Source of the DNA: Pseudomonadaceae bacterium
GTDB taxonomy: Bacteria; Pseudomonadota; Alphaproteobacteria; UBA2136; UBA6156
Direction of reading: 5' to 3'
DNA: 64,000 nt
Assembly: GCA_024236095.1 (NCBI GenBank)
Contig: JACKLD010000012.1
Coordinates: forward strand, 1-64,000
In this document: positions 33,365-41,836 of the stretch, one piece after another
How positions within the stretch are numbered: position 1 is the stretch's first letter
How the letters are laid out: the number at the start of each line of letters is the position of its first letter
The notes under the pieces: model-generated
The model's input: the letters and a program-made list of their open reading frames with translations, nothing else
What the model was told of the DNA's origin: nothing
The model's database searches: none
Made by a program: the position numbers and the translations under genes

Positions 33365-34246
33365 ATGAGCATCTGCAAACCTGTTGTCGTCGGCAAAGAC
33401 GGCGTGGCCAAAGTGACATTCGCCAACGACAAGCCCTTGGCCTTCATGGCGGGCACCTGCGCGCTGGAAAGCCGCGACATCACCATGAAAACGGCGGAGA
33501 CTCTGAAAGAGCTGAGCGAGCGGCTTGGCTTCGGGCTGGTGTACAAGGGCAGTTTCGACAAAGCCAACCGCACCAGCGCCAGCGGCAAGCGCGGCATGGG
33601 GCTGGAGGAGGGCCTGAAGCTGCTGGCCGAGGTGCGGGCCCAGTTTGGTGTACCCGTGCTGACCGACGTGCACGAGCAGGCGCAGGTGGCGGCGGTGGCC
33701 GAGGTTGTGGATGTGATCCAGATTCCGGCCTTTCTCTCGCGCCAGACCGACTTGTTGGTGGCCTGTGGTGAAGCGGCGGTGAAGCATCCCGGGCTGGCGG
33801 TGAACATCAAGAAGGGCCAGTTCATGGCGCCGCAAGACATGCTGCCCGCTGCCGCCAAGGTGGCCAGTACCGGCAGCGAAGCGATTCTGCTCACCGAGCG
33901 CGGCGCCACCTTCGGCTATGGCAACTTGGTGGTGGACATGCGCAGTTTCCCCATCATGGCGGGCAGCGGTTATCCGGTGATTCATGATGCCAGCCATTGC
34001 GTGATGATGCCCAGCGTGCGCGGCGACAGCAGTGGTGGCGACCGCAGCTTCATTCCGCCGCTGGCGCGGGCCGCCGTGGCGGTGGGCGTGGCCGGGTTGT
34101 TTATCGAAACCCACCCCGACCCTGCCAACGCCTTTTCCGACAAGGAAACGCAGGTGCCGCTGGCCGAGATGGAGCACTTGCTGCACCAGCTGCTGCAACT
34201 GGACGTGGTGGCCAAAACCCAAATTGCCTTGCCCACCGCCGGCTGA
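33365..34246 (+). CDS. kdsA: 3-deoxy-8-phosphooctulonate synthase (KDO-8-P synthase)
   Basis: 293 residues. It condenses PEP and arabinose 5-phosphate into KDO-8-P for lipid A core. Motifs include GSFDKANRTSASGKRG, LTDVHE, VNIKKGQFM, ERGATFGYGNLVVDMRS and VIHDASH. The N-terminal site reads AGTCALESRD with Cys32 where E. coli has Asn; Cys with the later His, Glu (FIETH) and Asp (AFSDKE) is the set used by metal-dependent KdsA enzymes. ftsB follows after 2 bp. Confidence 0.95.
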   Translation: MSICKPVVVGKDGVAKVTFANDKPLAFMAGTCALESRDITMKTAETLKELSERLGFGLVYKGSFDKANRTSASGKRGMGLEEGLKLLAEVRAQFGVPVLTDVHEQAQVAAVAEVVDVIQIPAFLSRQTDLLVACGEAAVKHPGLAVNIKKGQFMAPQDMLPAAAKVASTGSEAILLTERGATFGYGNLVVDMRSFPIMAGSGYPVIHDASHCVMMPSVRGDSSGGDRSFIPPLARAAVAVGVAGLFIETHPDPANAFSDKETQVPLAEMEHLLHQLLQLDVVAKTQIALPTAG

Positions 34247-34248
34247 GG

Positions 34249-34557
34249 ATGAAAAACCCCCGCCGCCGCCTGCTGCAAATGATCGTGCCGCTGCTGGTGG
34301 TGCTGCTGCTGGCTTATACCGCCAACCAGTTGGTGGGGGGTGAGAAAGGCATCTTCACCTGGCGCCTGCTGCGCGACCAAGTGGCCATGCTGGAGCAGCA
34401 AAACGCCCAGCTGCAAGCCGAGGTGGCCCGCCTCAACAAGCAGGTGGAACGCCTGAAAAAGCCTGTCGATGCCGACTTTATGGACGAAATGGTGCGCAAA
34501 ACCCTGCCGCTGGCGAAGCCGGGGGAAGAGATTATTTTGATTTCGCCGAGTGGTTAG
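34249..34557 (+). CDS. ftsB: Septum formation initiator FtsB/DivIC family
   Basis: 102 residues. One transmembrane helix (about 11-29) is followed by a coiled coil (LRDQVAMLEQQNAQLQAEVARL) and a short extracytoplasmic end. FtsB bridges FtsQ and FtsL in the divisome. Position after kdsA fits the alphaproteobacterial kdsA/eno-ftsB neighbourhood. Its TAG interleaves with the TAA of the minus-strand gene (TTAG at 34554-34557). Confidence 0.85.
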   Translation: MKNPRRRLLQMIVPLLVVLLLAYTANQLVGGEKGIFTWRLLRDQVAMLEQQNAQLQAEVARLNKQVERLKKPVDADFMDEMVRKTLPLAKPGEEIILISPSG

Positions 34558-35108
34558 GGGGTGCGTCCGTTATCATCTTCATAACGTACGCGGAATTCTG
34601 GGGGGATACTGTCTTTGAGAGCCAGGCCACGGGTGCGCATGCTGTTGGCGGTTTCGTTGATGATGTTGATGGTATGGTCGGCCGGGATGGCATTGGCCTC
34701 GGAGCCGATGGCGTTCTCCAGCGCGGAGATGACAAAGTCGACCGCACCGGTGAGGTTATGGCGGACGTCGTCGGGGAGCTTGTCGAGGTTGTCTGTTCCA
34801 ATCAGTGAAGCGGAAACAAGGTTTTGCAGTGTATTGCCGCAAAACATATCGGCATACTGGATGTCACGCGGTGTATGCGGAGAGCGTCCGCCAGACTCGC
34901 GGATGCTTTCCAGAAAACGCCCTTGCTTGGTGTCGTAGCGCATGCCCAGTGCAAGGCCGATAAGTGTCCGGTGGATGTCAATTTCTTCGGCACGGCAGTA
35001 GTTGATAACAGCGGTGTACAGGGGCTGCTTGCCTTCAAAGCGTTTCAGGGCCGTGCTGGCAAGGGCGATAATGCGGTTGCGGTCGATATCGATGATAACG
35101 TTACCCAT
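34554..35108 (-). CDS. Hypothetical protein
   Basis: I do not recognise this protein. It has 184 residues starting MGNVIIDIDRNRI, soluble and helical, with no signal peptide. Composition is protein-like and slightly less GC-biased than the neighbours. It is divergent from fabD (78 bp) and convergent with ftsB. The interleaved stop codons leave no room for a terminator between them. Confidence 0.68.
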   Translation of the reverse strand: MGNVIIDIDRNRIIALASTALKRFEGKQPLYTAVINYCRAEEIDIHRTLIGLALGMRYDTKQGRFLESIRESGGRSPHTPRDIQYADMFCGNTLQNLVSASLIGTDNLDKLPDDVRHNLTGAVDFVISALENAIGSEANAIPADHTINIINETANSMRTRGLALKDSIPPEFRVRYEDDNGRTP

Positions 35109-35186
35109 GGGAGACAGTATGGTTCGTGGGGCGGAGATATCAAGTAGCCTCTTGGCAATGACGCCGATTGCGGCCATGGTGGCGGT

Positions 35187-36116
35187 ATGAAAGCATTCGT
35201 ATTCCCCGGGCAGGGCAGTCAGCAGGTGGGCATGGCGGCGGGGTTTATGGCCCATGCGGCCACGCGGGAGCTGTTCGAGCAGGCCGATGATGCCTTGGGG
35301 ATGCACTTGGCGCGTCTGATGCGTGAAGGGTCGGAGGAAGAGCTGCGGGCCACCCACAACGCCCAGCCCGCGCTGTTGTTGGCAGGGTATGCGGCGGCGC
35401 GGTACGTGGTGGGCCAAAGTGGCAAAGCGTTGCCGGAGTTGGCAGGCGCGGTGGCCGGTCACAGTCTGGGTGAATACACGGCAGTCTGCGTGGCGGGAGG
35501 CATGGGGCTTGTTGAGGCTTTGCAGTGTGTGCGCCTGCGTGGTGAGGCAATGACCCGTGCGGTGCCCCAAGGGCAGGGGGGCATGTGTGCGGTGCTGGGT
35601 CTGGAAAAGGAAGTGCTGGCACCTCTGGCAGCGGCCCATGGCGTGACCGTGGCCAATGACAATGCGCCCGGGCAGTTGATTCTCTCCGGCCCGTTAGATG
35701 GATTGGCGGCGGCGGAAGTTGCAGCTAAGGAGGCTGGTGCCAAACGGGTGCTGCGCTTGAACGTGGCGGGGCCGTTCCATACCGCTGCCATGCAGCCTGC
35801 GGCCGAAGCGGTGGCGGCATTTCTGGCGGCGCACCCACTGGCGGAGCTGGCGGTGCCGTGCACGATGAACGCCACGGCAGCGGCTACCCGGGCGCCGCAA
35901 GAGGTTGCGGGCAATCTGGTGGCGCAAATCACCAGCCCGGTGCGTTGGCGTGAGAGCATGGCGGCCTTGGCCGAAGTCGGCGTGACCCAGGTTGTGGAGT
36001 TGGGATGTGGCAAGGTGCTGACGGGGCTTGCCCCCCGCTGCGATGCACGGTTGGCGGTGGTGGCGTTGGATGGGCCTGAAACGGCGGATGCGTGGTTGGA
36101 AGCGGTGTTGGGTTGA
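35187..36116 (+). CDS. fabD: Malonyl-CoA:ACP transacylase
   Basis: 309 residues. It loads malonyl onto ACP for elongation. FPGQGSQ-VGM at the N-terminus, GHSLGEY with catalytic Ser93, and the late His region GPFHTAAM are all present. It is isolated from fabG and acpP-fabF, which is unusual as the four are often together. Confidence 0.95.
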   Translation: MKAFVFPGQGSQQVGMAAGFMAHAATRELFEQADDALGMHLARLMREGSEEELRATHNAQPALLLAGYAAARYVVGQSGKALPELAGAVAGHSLGEYTAVCVAGGMGLVEALQCVRLRGEAMTRAVPQGQGGMCAVLGLEKEVLAPLAAAHGVTVANDNAPGQLILSGPLDGLAAAEVAAKEAGAKRVLRLNVAGPFHTAAMQPAAEAVAAFLAAHPLAELAVPCTMNATAAATRAPQEVAGNLVAQITSPVRWRESMAALAEVGVTQVVELGCGKVLTGLAPRCDARLAVVALDGPETADAWLEAVLG

Positions 36117-36149
36117 CTTTGTATACGCGTGGATGTATCAGACTAAGTT

Positions 36150-36557
36150 ATGAAAGACTCGAAATCTGCCAAGGAACATCCTATCAGTAAGGCCTATGTT
36201 TGGGGGCGGGCGCGTGGCCGCAACTTGTTTGTTGAAGTACAGAAAAGTTTTGAGCAGCAAATCAAAAAATCGGAGTCTTGGATAGAAGGCTTTTCCTCAG
36301 AGGATAGGCAGGACTACATCAATGGTATCCGGCATATGCTTGCAGCCGAGGGGTATGTGGGCGATATGGAGTTTACGTCGGGTCAGTATGGTTGGGAGCT
36401 TGCTTTGGAGGGGCAGCAGTTTGTCCTGACCCTACAGACTGCCTATCAAACGTATGGGGACCGTAAAAGTGATGAAGAGATTTTGGATATTGCCGTGCGT
36501 GTGGCCGAACGGATGGCGGCAGAAGCTGGTCAGGACAAAGCGGGTCGTCTGAATTGA
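36150..36557 (+). CDS. Hypothetical protein
   Basis: I do not recognise this protein. It has 135 residues and is charged. The N-terminal half is basic (ISKAYVWGRARGRNLF) and the C-terminal half acidic and helical. There is no signal peptide. It is less GC-rich than its neighbours. It begins 33 bp after fabD and may share its transcript. Confidence 0.62.
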   Translation: MKDSKSAKEHPISKAYVWGRARGRNLFVEVQKSFEQQIKKSESWIEGFSSEDRQDYINGIRHMLAAEGYVGDMEFTSGQYGWELALEGQQFVLTLQTAYQTYGDRKSDEEILDIAVRVAERMAAEAGQDKAGRLN

Positions 36558-36596
36558 TAACACCTTAATTTTGTTACTCTTGTGCCAGAAGGGGAG

Positions 36597-37189
36597 ATGA
36601 GCGCCTTGACCTATGACCAGATTGTGACCCTCCTTGGCCGTCGGCTGGGAAAGCTTGCCAATATGCATGACGTGATGGCGTTGGACTTGGACGGGTTGCC
36701 GTTTGAGAAGATTACCCCATTGCCCAAGCCGGAGAACAACCCCGAGGCGCGCGGTTTATCATTTACCGGTTGGGCGAGGTGGGCGAGAACCTGTGGGAAG
36801 TGGTGACGCTGGATGCGGGGACCTATACCCCGCATATTCATCAGCATACGCCTGCCAATTTCCATTTGGTGTACGGGGAGGGGGTGGTGTATTTGCGGCG
36901 GCGGGAAGGGTTTATACGTGAAGCCCGTTATGTTCCCTATCTCGGTGGTGAGCGCATGGAGGTTCCGGCGGCAACGTCGCATGGGTTCTATGTGACGTGT
37001 CCGACGGTGTTTCTGTCGGTTCAGTTGGAGGGCAAGCGGATTATGGATACCACCACCAACCCGCCGAAGATTGATTTTGTGGATGATGTGAGGTTTCAAG
37101 GCTGGTTTAAGGACGCAAAAATGCGGGAGATGATTGCGGCTTCGAAGATAGCGCGCTTTATGCGAAGCGATGAGCTTGAGCGGGTCTAA
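36597..37189 (+). pseudogene. Cupin-like protein interrupted by a frameshift
   Basis: Two overlapping frames together give one sensible protein. Frame one (36597-36806) supplies the N-terminus, MSALTYDQIV ... LPKPENNPEA. Near 36746-36754 the run GCGCGCGG appears to carry two extra bases (CG). After removing them the frame continues RFIIYRLGEVGENLWEVVTLDAGTYTPHIHQHTP in the other frame to 37189. The C-terminal part has HIHQH, GEGVVYL and a later VPAATSHGF, a cupin-like set of metal ligands. The break could be a real mutation, a sequencing error in a GC repeat, or programmed; I cannot tell which. Confidence 0.6.
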
Positions 37190-37293
37190 CCCGTAAGATA
37201 CGTCCTGCCCCGTTGACGGCCCATGGGGCCTCTGTTACAACCTTGGCCGACACTGCACAAAAATTCAGCAATCTATGAAGGAGACGCACGCAC

Positions 37294-37710
37294 ATGGCCA
37301 CCGAACAAACGCTCAGCATCATCAAGCCGGATGCGGTGAAAAAGAACGTCATCGGCCAAATCATCGCCCGCTTTGAGGCCGCTGGCCTGCAGGTGAAAGG
37401 CGCCCGCATGATGCACATGACCCGCGAACAGGCCGAGCAGTTTTACGCCGAGCACAAGGAACGCCCCTTCTTTGGCGAGTTGGTGGACTTCATGACCTCG
37501 GGCCGGTGCGTACCGATGGTGCTGGAAGGCGAAGGCGCCATTTTGAAAAACCGCGAGCTGATGGGCGCCACCAACCCCACCAAGGCCGAGGCCGGCAGCA
37601 TCCGCCACGACTTCGCGCTGCCCTGCACCGACCTTTCGGCCAATGCCGTACATGGTTCCGACAGCCCGGAAAGTGCCGCCCGCGAGATCGCGTTTTTCTT
37701 CGGAAAATAA
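37294..37710 (+). CDS. ndk: Nucleoside diphosphate kinase
   Basis: 138 residues. It equilibrates NTP and NDP pools through a phospho-histidine, His120 in ANAVHGSDSPESA. The N-terminus TLSIIKPDAVKKN is family-specific. A clear AAGGAG precedes the ATG. Full length for the family. Confidence 0.97.
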   Translation: MATEQTLSIIKPDAVKKNVIGQIIARFEAAGLQVKGARMMHMTREQAEQFYAEHKERPFFGELVDFMTSGRCVPMVLEGEGAILKNRELMGATNPTKAEAGSIRHDFALPCTDLSANAVHGSDSPESAAREIAFFFGK

Positions 37711-37713
37711 GCC

Positions 37714-37950
37714 ATGCCCAAGGCGCCCACACGTTTCTGCAACCTCGGTGATTTGAGCGGTATGGATGCCGATGGCGTTTGCAGCAAGGTGATGGACACT
37801 TTTACCAACGCCCGTTTGGCAGGAACGCCTTTGGGGCTTGTTTATGTTGGCTACAATGGTTCTACAAAGGCGTTTGACGCTGATGTAACGCCGTATAGGG
37901 TAACGTCATCCCTTCAGGAGATTCCCGACACCACCTCCCATGGGCGTTGA
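37714..37950 (+). CDS. Small hypothetical protein after ndk
   Basis: I do not recognise this protein. It has 78 residues beginning 3 bp after the ndk stop, with no signal peptide or motif. Because the spacing is tight it may be cotranslated with ndk, but composition gives only weak support. Confidence 0.35.
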   Translation: MPKAPTRFCNLGDLSGMDADGVCSKVMDTFTNARLAGTPLGLVYVGYNGSTKAFDADVTPYRVTSSLQEIPDTTSHGR

Positions 37951-37981
37951 CAAGCGGGCTTTGACACCGTCCAATGGCGGC

Positions 37982-38707
37982 ATGAAACATGCCGCTTTTT
38001 TATGTCTGCTGCTGGTGTCTGCCGTGGCCCGTGCGCAGGTGATGCCTGCGTCCATTCCGGTGGAGGCCGAGGCCTTGGCGCCGGTGTCCGTCACCCAGCC
38101 GCCGCCGCCCGTGGCGCCGTTTATGGTGAAAGACGTACAGATAACGCTGGAGGAAGCCGAAGGCTTCAACCGCGATGCCGCATTAATCGCCGCCGCCCGC
38201 ATGGCTCTGCCCTCCGCCTTGGCGCAGCTTGCGGTGCCGATGAGCGCCGATAAGGCCGAGGGTATCGCCAACAGCGTGGGTGACCCCATGCAGTTTGTCA
38301 AAAGCTACAAGATTATCAAGGAAGTGCTGGTTCCCTCCTATACGCTGACGGTGGATTTGGCCTTCAACGGCGACAAGTTGCAAAGCAACTTCGGGGCTGT
38401 CGTACCGGTGGCCGAGGAACCCATGGCGGGTGACGTGGCGGTCGTCAGCGAAACCGGGGGGCTTGAACAGCCGGTACCGCCCGTGAGGCAAAGCTTGCGG
38501 GTGGAGATTGCGGGGGCCGGTGCACAAGACGCCCTGCTGGCCAAACTGGCTGCCGCTGGCCTGCAACCGCAATGGGAGATGCTGGCCCGCGATGGCGGGC
38601 GTATCGGCGTGGCCACGCCGCTGGATGCACAGGGATTGTGGAAAAAGCTCAATGATATGGGTCTGCACGCCGCCATGGATGGCGAGACCCTTGTGCTGAC
38701 CGAGTAA
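37982..38707 (+). CDS. DUF2066 family periplasmic protein
   Basis: 241 residues. A signal peptide (about 1-16, ending ARA) is followed by an alphaproteobacterial DUF2066-like domain: VKDVQITLEEAEGFNRDAALIAAARMALPSALAQ and FVKSYKIIKEVLVPSYTLTVDLAF. Function is unknown. DUF2066 proteins commonly lie just upstream of the hda-like gene, as here (10 bp). The start at 37982 places the signal peptide at the N-terminus. Confidence 0.75.
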   Translation: MKHAAFLCLLLVSAVARAQVMPASIPVEAEALAPVSVTQPPPPVAPFMVKDVQITLEEAEGFNRDAALIAAARMALPSALAQLAVPMSADKAEGIANSVGDPMQFVKSYKIIKEVLVPSYTLTVDLAFNGDKLQSNFGAVVPVAEEPMAGDVAVVSETGGLEQPVPPVRQSLRVEIAGAGAQDALLAKLAAAGLQPQWEMLARDGGRIGVATPLDAQGLWKKLNDMGLHAAMDGETLVLTE

Positions 38708-38717
38708 GCCTGTGCCG

Positions 38718-39335
38718 ATGCGTCAACTTTTGCTGCAACTTCCGGTGAACGACAACCATAGCGCCCAAGCCTTCGTGCCCACCAAGGGCAGCGCAGCCGC
38801 GCAGGAAACCTTGGCGGGCTTTGCACCGACAGGGGAGGCCCACGACGGCCAAACCCTTCTGCTGCTGGGGCCCGCAGCCAGCGGCAAAAGCCACTTGCTG
38901 AACATCTGGCAGCAAACCCACGCGGGCAATCCGCTGGCGATTGCGGTGGATGACCTGCAAAGCCTGAATGCGGCGGCGCAGGAGGCGTTGTTCCATACCT
39001 TCAACCACCTTAAAGAGCAAGGCGGCGCCCTGCTGGTGGCCGGTTGCGTACCGCTGGCAGGCATGACCCTGCTGCCCGACCTGAAAAGCCGCCTGGCCAC
39101 GGCACGGCAGGTTGATATTGCACCGCCCGACGATGCCGAATTGCAGGCATTGGTGGGCAAGTGGGCGTCCGATCGCCAACTGCACCTGCCCGATGCGGTG
39201 GTAGGCTACCTGTTGGCGCGGGCCGAGCGCAGCCCTGCGGCGTTGCAAGGCTTGGTGGCGGCGCTGGATACCCTCTCGCTGGAGCAGAAACGGGCGGTGA
39301 CCGTTCCTTTGGTAAAGCAGATACTGCAAGGCTAG
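38718..39335 (+). CDS. hda: DnaA-related Hda-like regulator
   Basis: 205 residues. An AAA+ domain with P-loop LLGPAASGKSHLL and Walker B-like AIAVDDLQ. RSAALQGL and the C-terminal lid follow the DnaA-like pattern. Hda, with the sliding clamp, stimulates DnaA-ATP hydrolysis to stop re-initiation; alphaproteobacteria also call this HdaA. The very N-terminus (RQLLLQLPVN) carries the QLPLxL-like clamp-binding box. A GTG 6 bp upstream is an alternative start. Confidence 0.86.
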   Translation: MRQLLLQLPVNDNHSAQAFVPTKGSAAAQETLAGFAPTGEAHDGQTLLLLGPAASGKSHLLNIWQQTHAGNPLAIAVDDLQSLNAAAQEALFHTFNHLKEQGGALLVAGCVPLAGMTLLPDLKSRLATARQVDIAPPDDAELQALVGKWASDRQLHLPDAVVGYLLARAERSPAALQGLVAALDTLSLEQKRAVTVPLVKQILQG

Positions 39336-39458
39336 CGGGCGCTTCAATGTGGTTTTTGCGCCATGCGGTTGTAACTTTCCGGCATCAAAAAAGTATAAAA
39401 ACACGCATAGGTTGTGCCAATTGCTTGTAATGCAAAATTCCTGACCCATAACGCTTGT

Positions 39459-39755
39459 ATGGGACACGCAACTGTCAGGAACTCCTGTTGCCGGTGCATG
39501 ATGCTGGCGGTGGGCTTTTTGTGTGCCACCATCCTGTTTGCCATGGGTATCTATTTGTTTATCCATGCTGACGACCTTGTTTTGAGGCGGCAGGTCTTGG
39601 GCAGCGAGGCCGAGCTTGGCATGAAGCGCCTGCATGAAATGCTGGTCTTTGGACAGGTGCTGGCAGGGTTTACCGCCTTGACCTCGGTGTACGTGGCCAA
39701 GCGCCTGTGTGACAAATGGCAGAATCCTGCCGACAGGGAGCCGCTGATACGCTAA
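39459..39755 (+). CDS. Small membrane protein of unknown function
   Basis: 98 residues from ATG 39459 with two hydrophobic segments (about 14-37 and 64-80). The N-terminus contains several cysteines (SCCRC). No motif points to a function. It lies on the plus strand between hda and the DegP-like gene; the 39336-39458 stretch before it has no other gene. Confidence 0.48.
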   Translation: MGHATVRNSCCRCMMLAVGFLCATILFAMGIYLFIHADDLVLRRQVLGSEAELGMKRLHEMLVFGQVLAGFTALTSVYVAKRLCDKWQNPADREPLIR

Positions 39756-39850
39756 GAACATGGGCGATTAATCCACCTTTTCCGGCGCCGGCCAACTTTC
39801 CATCAAGGGGGGAACCCGCTACACTCCTGGCGCAAGGGCAGGGGAGTGGC

Positions 39851-41224
39851 ATGCGGATTTGGTTTGTGACGATATTCATGGCGTTGCTGTTGGCAGGTCA
39901 GCCATACGCGGCCCCTCGCGCCAGTTATGCCGAGGCCGTGCGGGCTGCCGCCCCCAGCGTGGTCAACATTTTTGCCCTCAAGCGTGTCTTCACCCGGGCC
40001 GCACCGCAGCCCTACACCAACGACCCGCTATACAACCAGCTGCTGGCCGGTCAGGGGCAGGTGCAAACCCGCATCCAGAACAGCTTGGGCAGCGGGGTGA
40101 TTGTCGACCCGTCCGGCATCATGGTGACCAACCTGCACGTGATTGCAGGGGCAGCGGCGATGAAGATCGTGCTGGCCGACGGCCGCGAGATCGGCGCCCG
40201 CCTGATCAACAGTGATGAAAAGCTGGATTTGGCGGTGATGAAGCTGGACGTACCCCCCGGTACCAGCCTGCCCGCCGCCCGCTTTGCCGACAGTGACACC
40301 CTGCAAGTGGGTGACGTGGTGCTGGCGGTGGGAAACCCCTACGGCATCGGCCAGAGCGTCAGCATGGGCATCGTCAGCGCGGTGGAGAGGACGGCGGTGG
40401 GGCTGAGCAATTATAGCCAGTTCATCCAAACCGATGTCTCCATCAACCCCGGCAACAGCGGCGGCGCGCTGATTGACAGCACCGGCGCGTTGGTGGGTAT
40501 CAACACCGCCATTTTCAGCAAGGCGGGCGATGCGCAGGGCATCAGCTTTGCCATCCCCGCCAATTTGGTGCGTACCGTGGTGCGCGAGATTGTCAGCACG
40601 GGCCGCGTGGCGCGGCCGTGGTTTGGCGCGGTGGGGCAGAACGTCACCCGCGCACTGGCCCAGCGGCTGGGGCTGCCCAGTGCGCAGGGGGTGTTGGTGA
40701 GCGAGGTGGTGGCGGGCAGTCCGGCAGCCACGGCGGGCCTCCGTGCGGGGGATATCATTCAGGCGTTGGATGGCCGCGCGGTAGCCGATACTTCGGCGCT
40801 GAACGACCGCATCCTCACCGACGGCAAACTGCTGGACAAAGCCGTTCCCCTGACCGTTTGGCGCGAAGGGCAGGTGCTGACCATCCCGATCACCTTTGAA
40901 GAACTGCCCGCCCGCCGCGCCTCCGACCAAGCGGTGCTGGGCGGCACCGGCCCGCTCACCGGCGCACGGGTGGAGGCGTTGTCTCCGGCGCTCAACGTGG
41001 AATTGGACGTGGCCCTCAACCGCGAAGGAGTGGCAATTGTAACCCCGCCGCCGCCCAGCAGCCGTTTGGGGTTGCGCTTGCAGGCGGGTGATATTCTGTT
41101 GGAAATCAACAACCGCACCATCGCTTCGCTGGCCGATGCCACCCGCGCCGCCGCCGAACGTGCGCAAAGCTGGCAGGTGAAACTCCAGCGCGGTGGGCGG
41201 GTGTTGAATGTGGTGGCACAGTAG
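39851..41224 (+). CDS. degP: DegP/HtrA family periplasmic serine protease
   Basis: 457 residues. A signal peptide (about 1-20) is followed by a trypsin-like domain with catalytic His96 (TNLHVI), Asp126 (LDLAV) and Ser203 (GNSGGAL), then two PDZ domains (about 275-365 and 385-457). It degrades or refolds damaged envelope proteins. Two PDZ domains favour DegP/DegQ over DegS. The start was chosen at 39851 because earlier in-frame starts precede the signal sequence. It is followed by an AT-rich gene instead of directly by rarA. Confidence 0.93.
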   Translation: MRIWFVTIFMALLLAGQPYAAPRASYAEAVRAAAPSVVNIFALKRVFTRAAPQPYTNDPLYNQLLAGQGQVQTRIQNSLGSGVIVDPSGIMVTNLHVIAGAAAMKIVLADGREIGARLINSDEKLDLAVMKLDVPPGTSLPAARFADSDTLQVGDVVLAVGNPYGIGQSVSMGIVSAVERTAVGLSNYSQFIQTDVSINPGNSGGALIDSTGALVGINTAIFSKAGDAQGISFAIPANLVRTVVREIVSTGRVARPWFGAVGQNVTRALAQRLGLPSAQGVLVSEVVAGSPAATAGLRAGDIIQALDGRAVADTSALNDRILTDGKLLDKAVPLTVWREGQVLTIPITFEELPARRASDQAVLGGTGPLTGARVEALSPALNVELDVALNREGVAIVTPPPPSSRLGLRLQAGDILLEINNRTIASLADATRAAAERAQSWQVKLQRGGRVLNVVAQ

Positions 41225-41236
41225 GAAAGGGACACA

Positions 41237-41836
41237 ATGAGCTTGGAATACTTCCATTACGATGGTTCGCAGGACTTGAAGGATTTGGTTGCAGAAACAA
41301 ATGGTCCGAAGGTCCTTCCCTTTTTGCAGGCCTTCCAAACAACTCAGACGTGCATCATGTTCGATGATATCCACTCCAAAATCAGCGCAGAAGAGTTTAT
41401 TGAAACAACCCGAAAGCTCTATGTCAAACCAGACTCGATTTATGGTGAGAGCGCATACACGCCATTGATGGCACGGCTTTACGAAACGCTGGAAAAAAGG
41501 GGCTTCGGCATTGTCTCGGAAGGAGGGCGCGAATTTTTGTATGAAAAGAACAAAAGCTATCATCATGAAAAAAAGTTTCTTTTGCGCTATGAAAACAAAA
41601 AGGAAAAACAGTTTTCATGTCCGGCACTGGTGGCGGCTTCCTATCTTTACCGGCTTGGATATTTCGATGGTGAAAAGATTGCCCCATTGTGGGGAGAGTC
41701 ACCAAACAACCAAAGCGCAAACATTTTAACGGTGCTTCCTTCCCGCTACCTGCAGGTTGAGGCAAATGCACAATCGATTATTCAATTGGTTGATGCCGCG
41801 TTTTTAAAAAGAATCAATTGGTACTTCTATTCATGA
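41237..41836 (+). CDS. AT-rich hypothetical protein, probable recent arrival
   Basis: I do not recognise this protein. It has 199 residues, a soluble Lys/Tyr/Phe-rich composition, and no signal peptide or transmembrane helix. Base composition is clearly more AT-rich than degP and rarA on either side (many AAA, TTT, GAA codons), a sign of transfer. An AGGAAAGGG ribosome site is present. Its TGA overlaps the rarA ATG (ATGA), so it is stitched neatly into the degP-rarA operon. Confidence 0.72.
   Translation: MSLEYFHYDGSQDLKDLVAETNGPKVLPFLQAFQTTQTCIMFDDIHSKISAEEFIETTRKLYVKPDSIYGESAYTPLMARLYETLEKRGFGIVSEGGREFLYEKNKSYHHEKKFLLRYENKKEKQFSCPALVAASYLYRLGYFDGEKIAPLWGESPNNQSANILTVLPSRYLQVEANAQSIIQLVDAAFLKRINWYFYS

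Noticed and set aside
37218..37231. Short hairpin GGCCC-ATG-GGGCC after the cupin-like gene
   Set aside because: Only five base pairs and no T-run, too weak to call a terminator.
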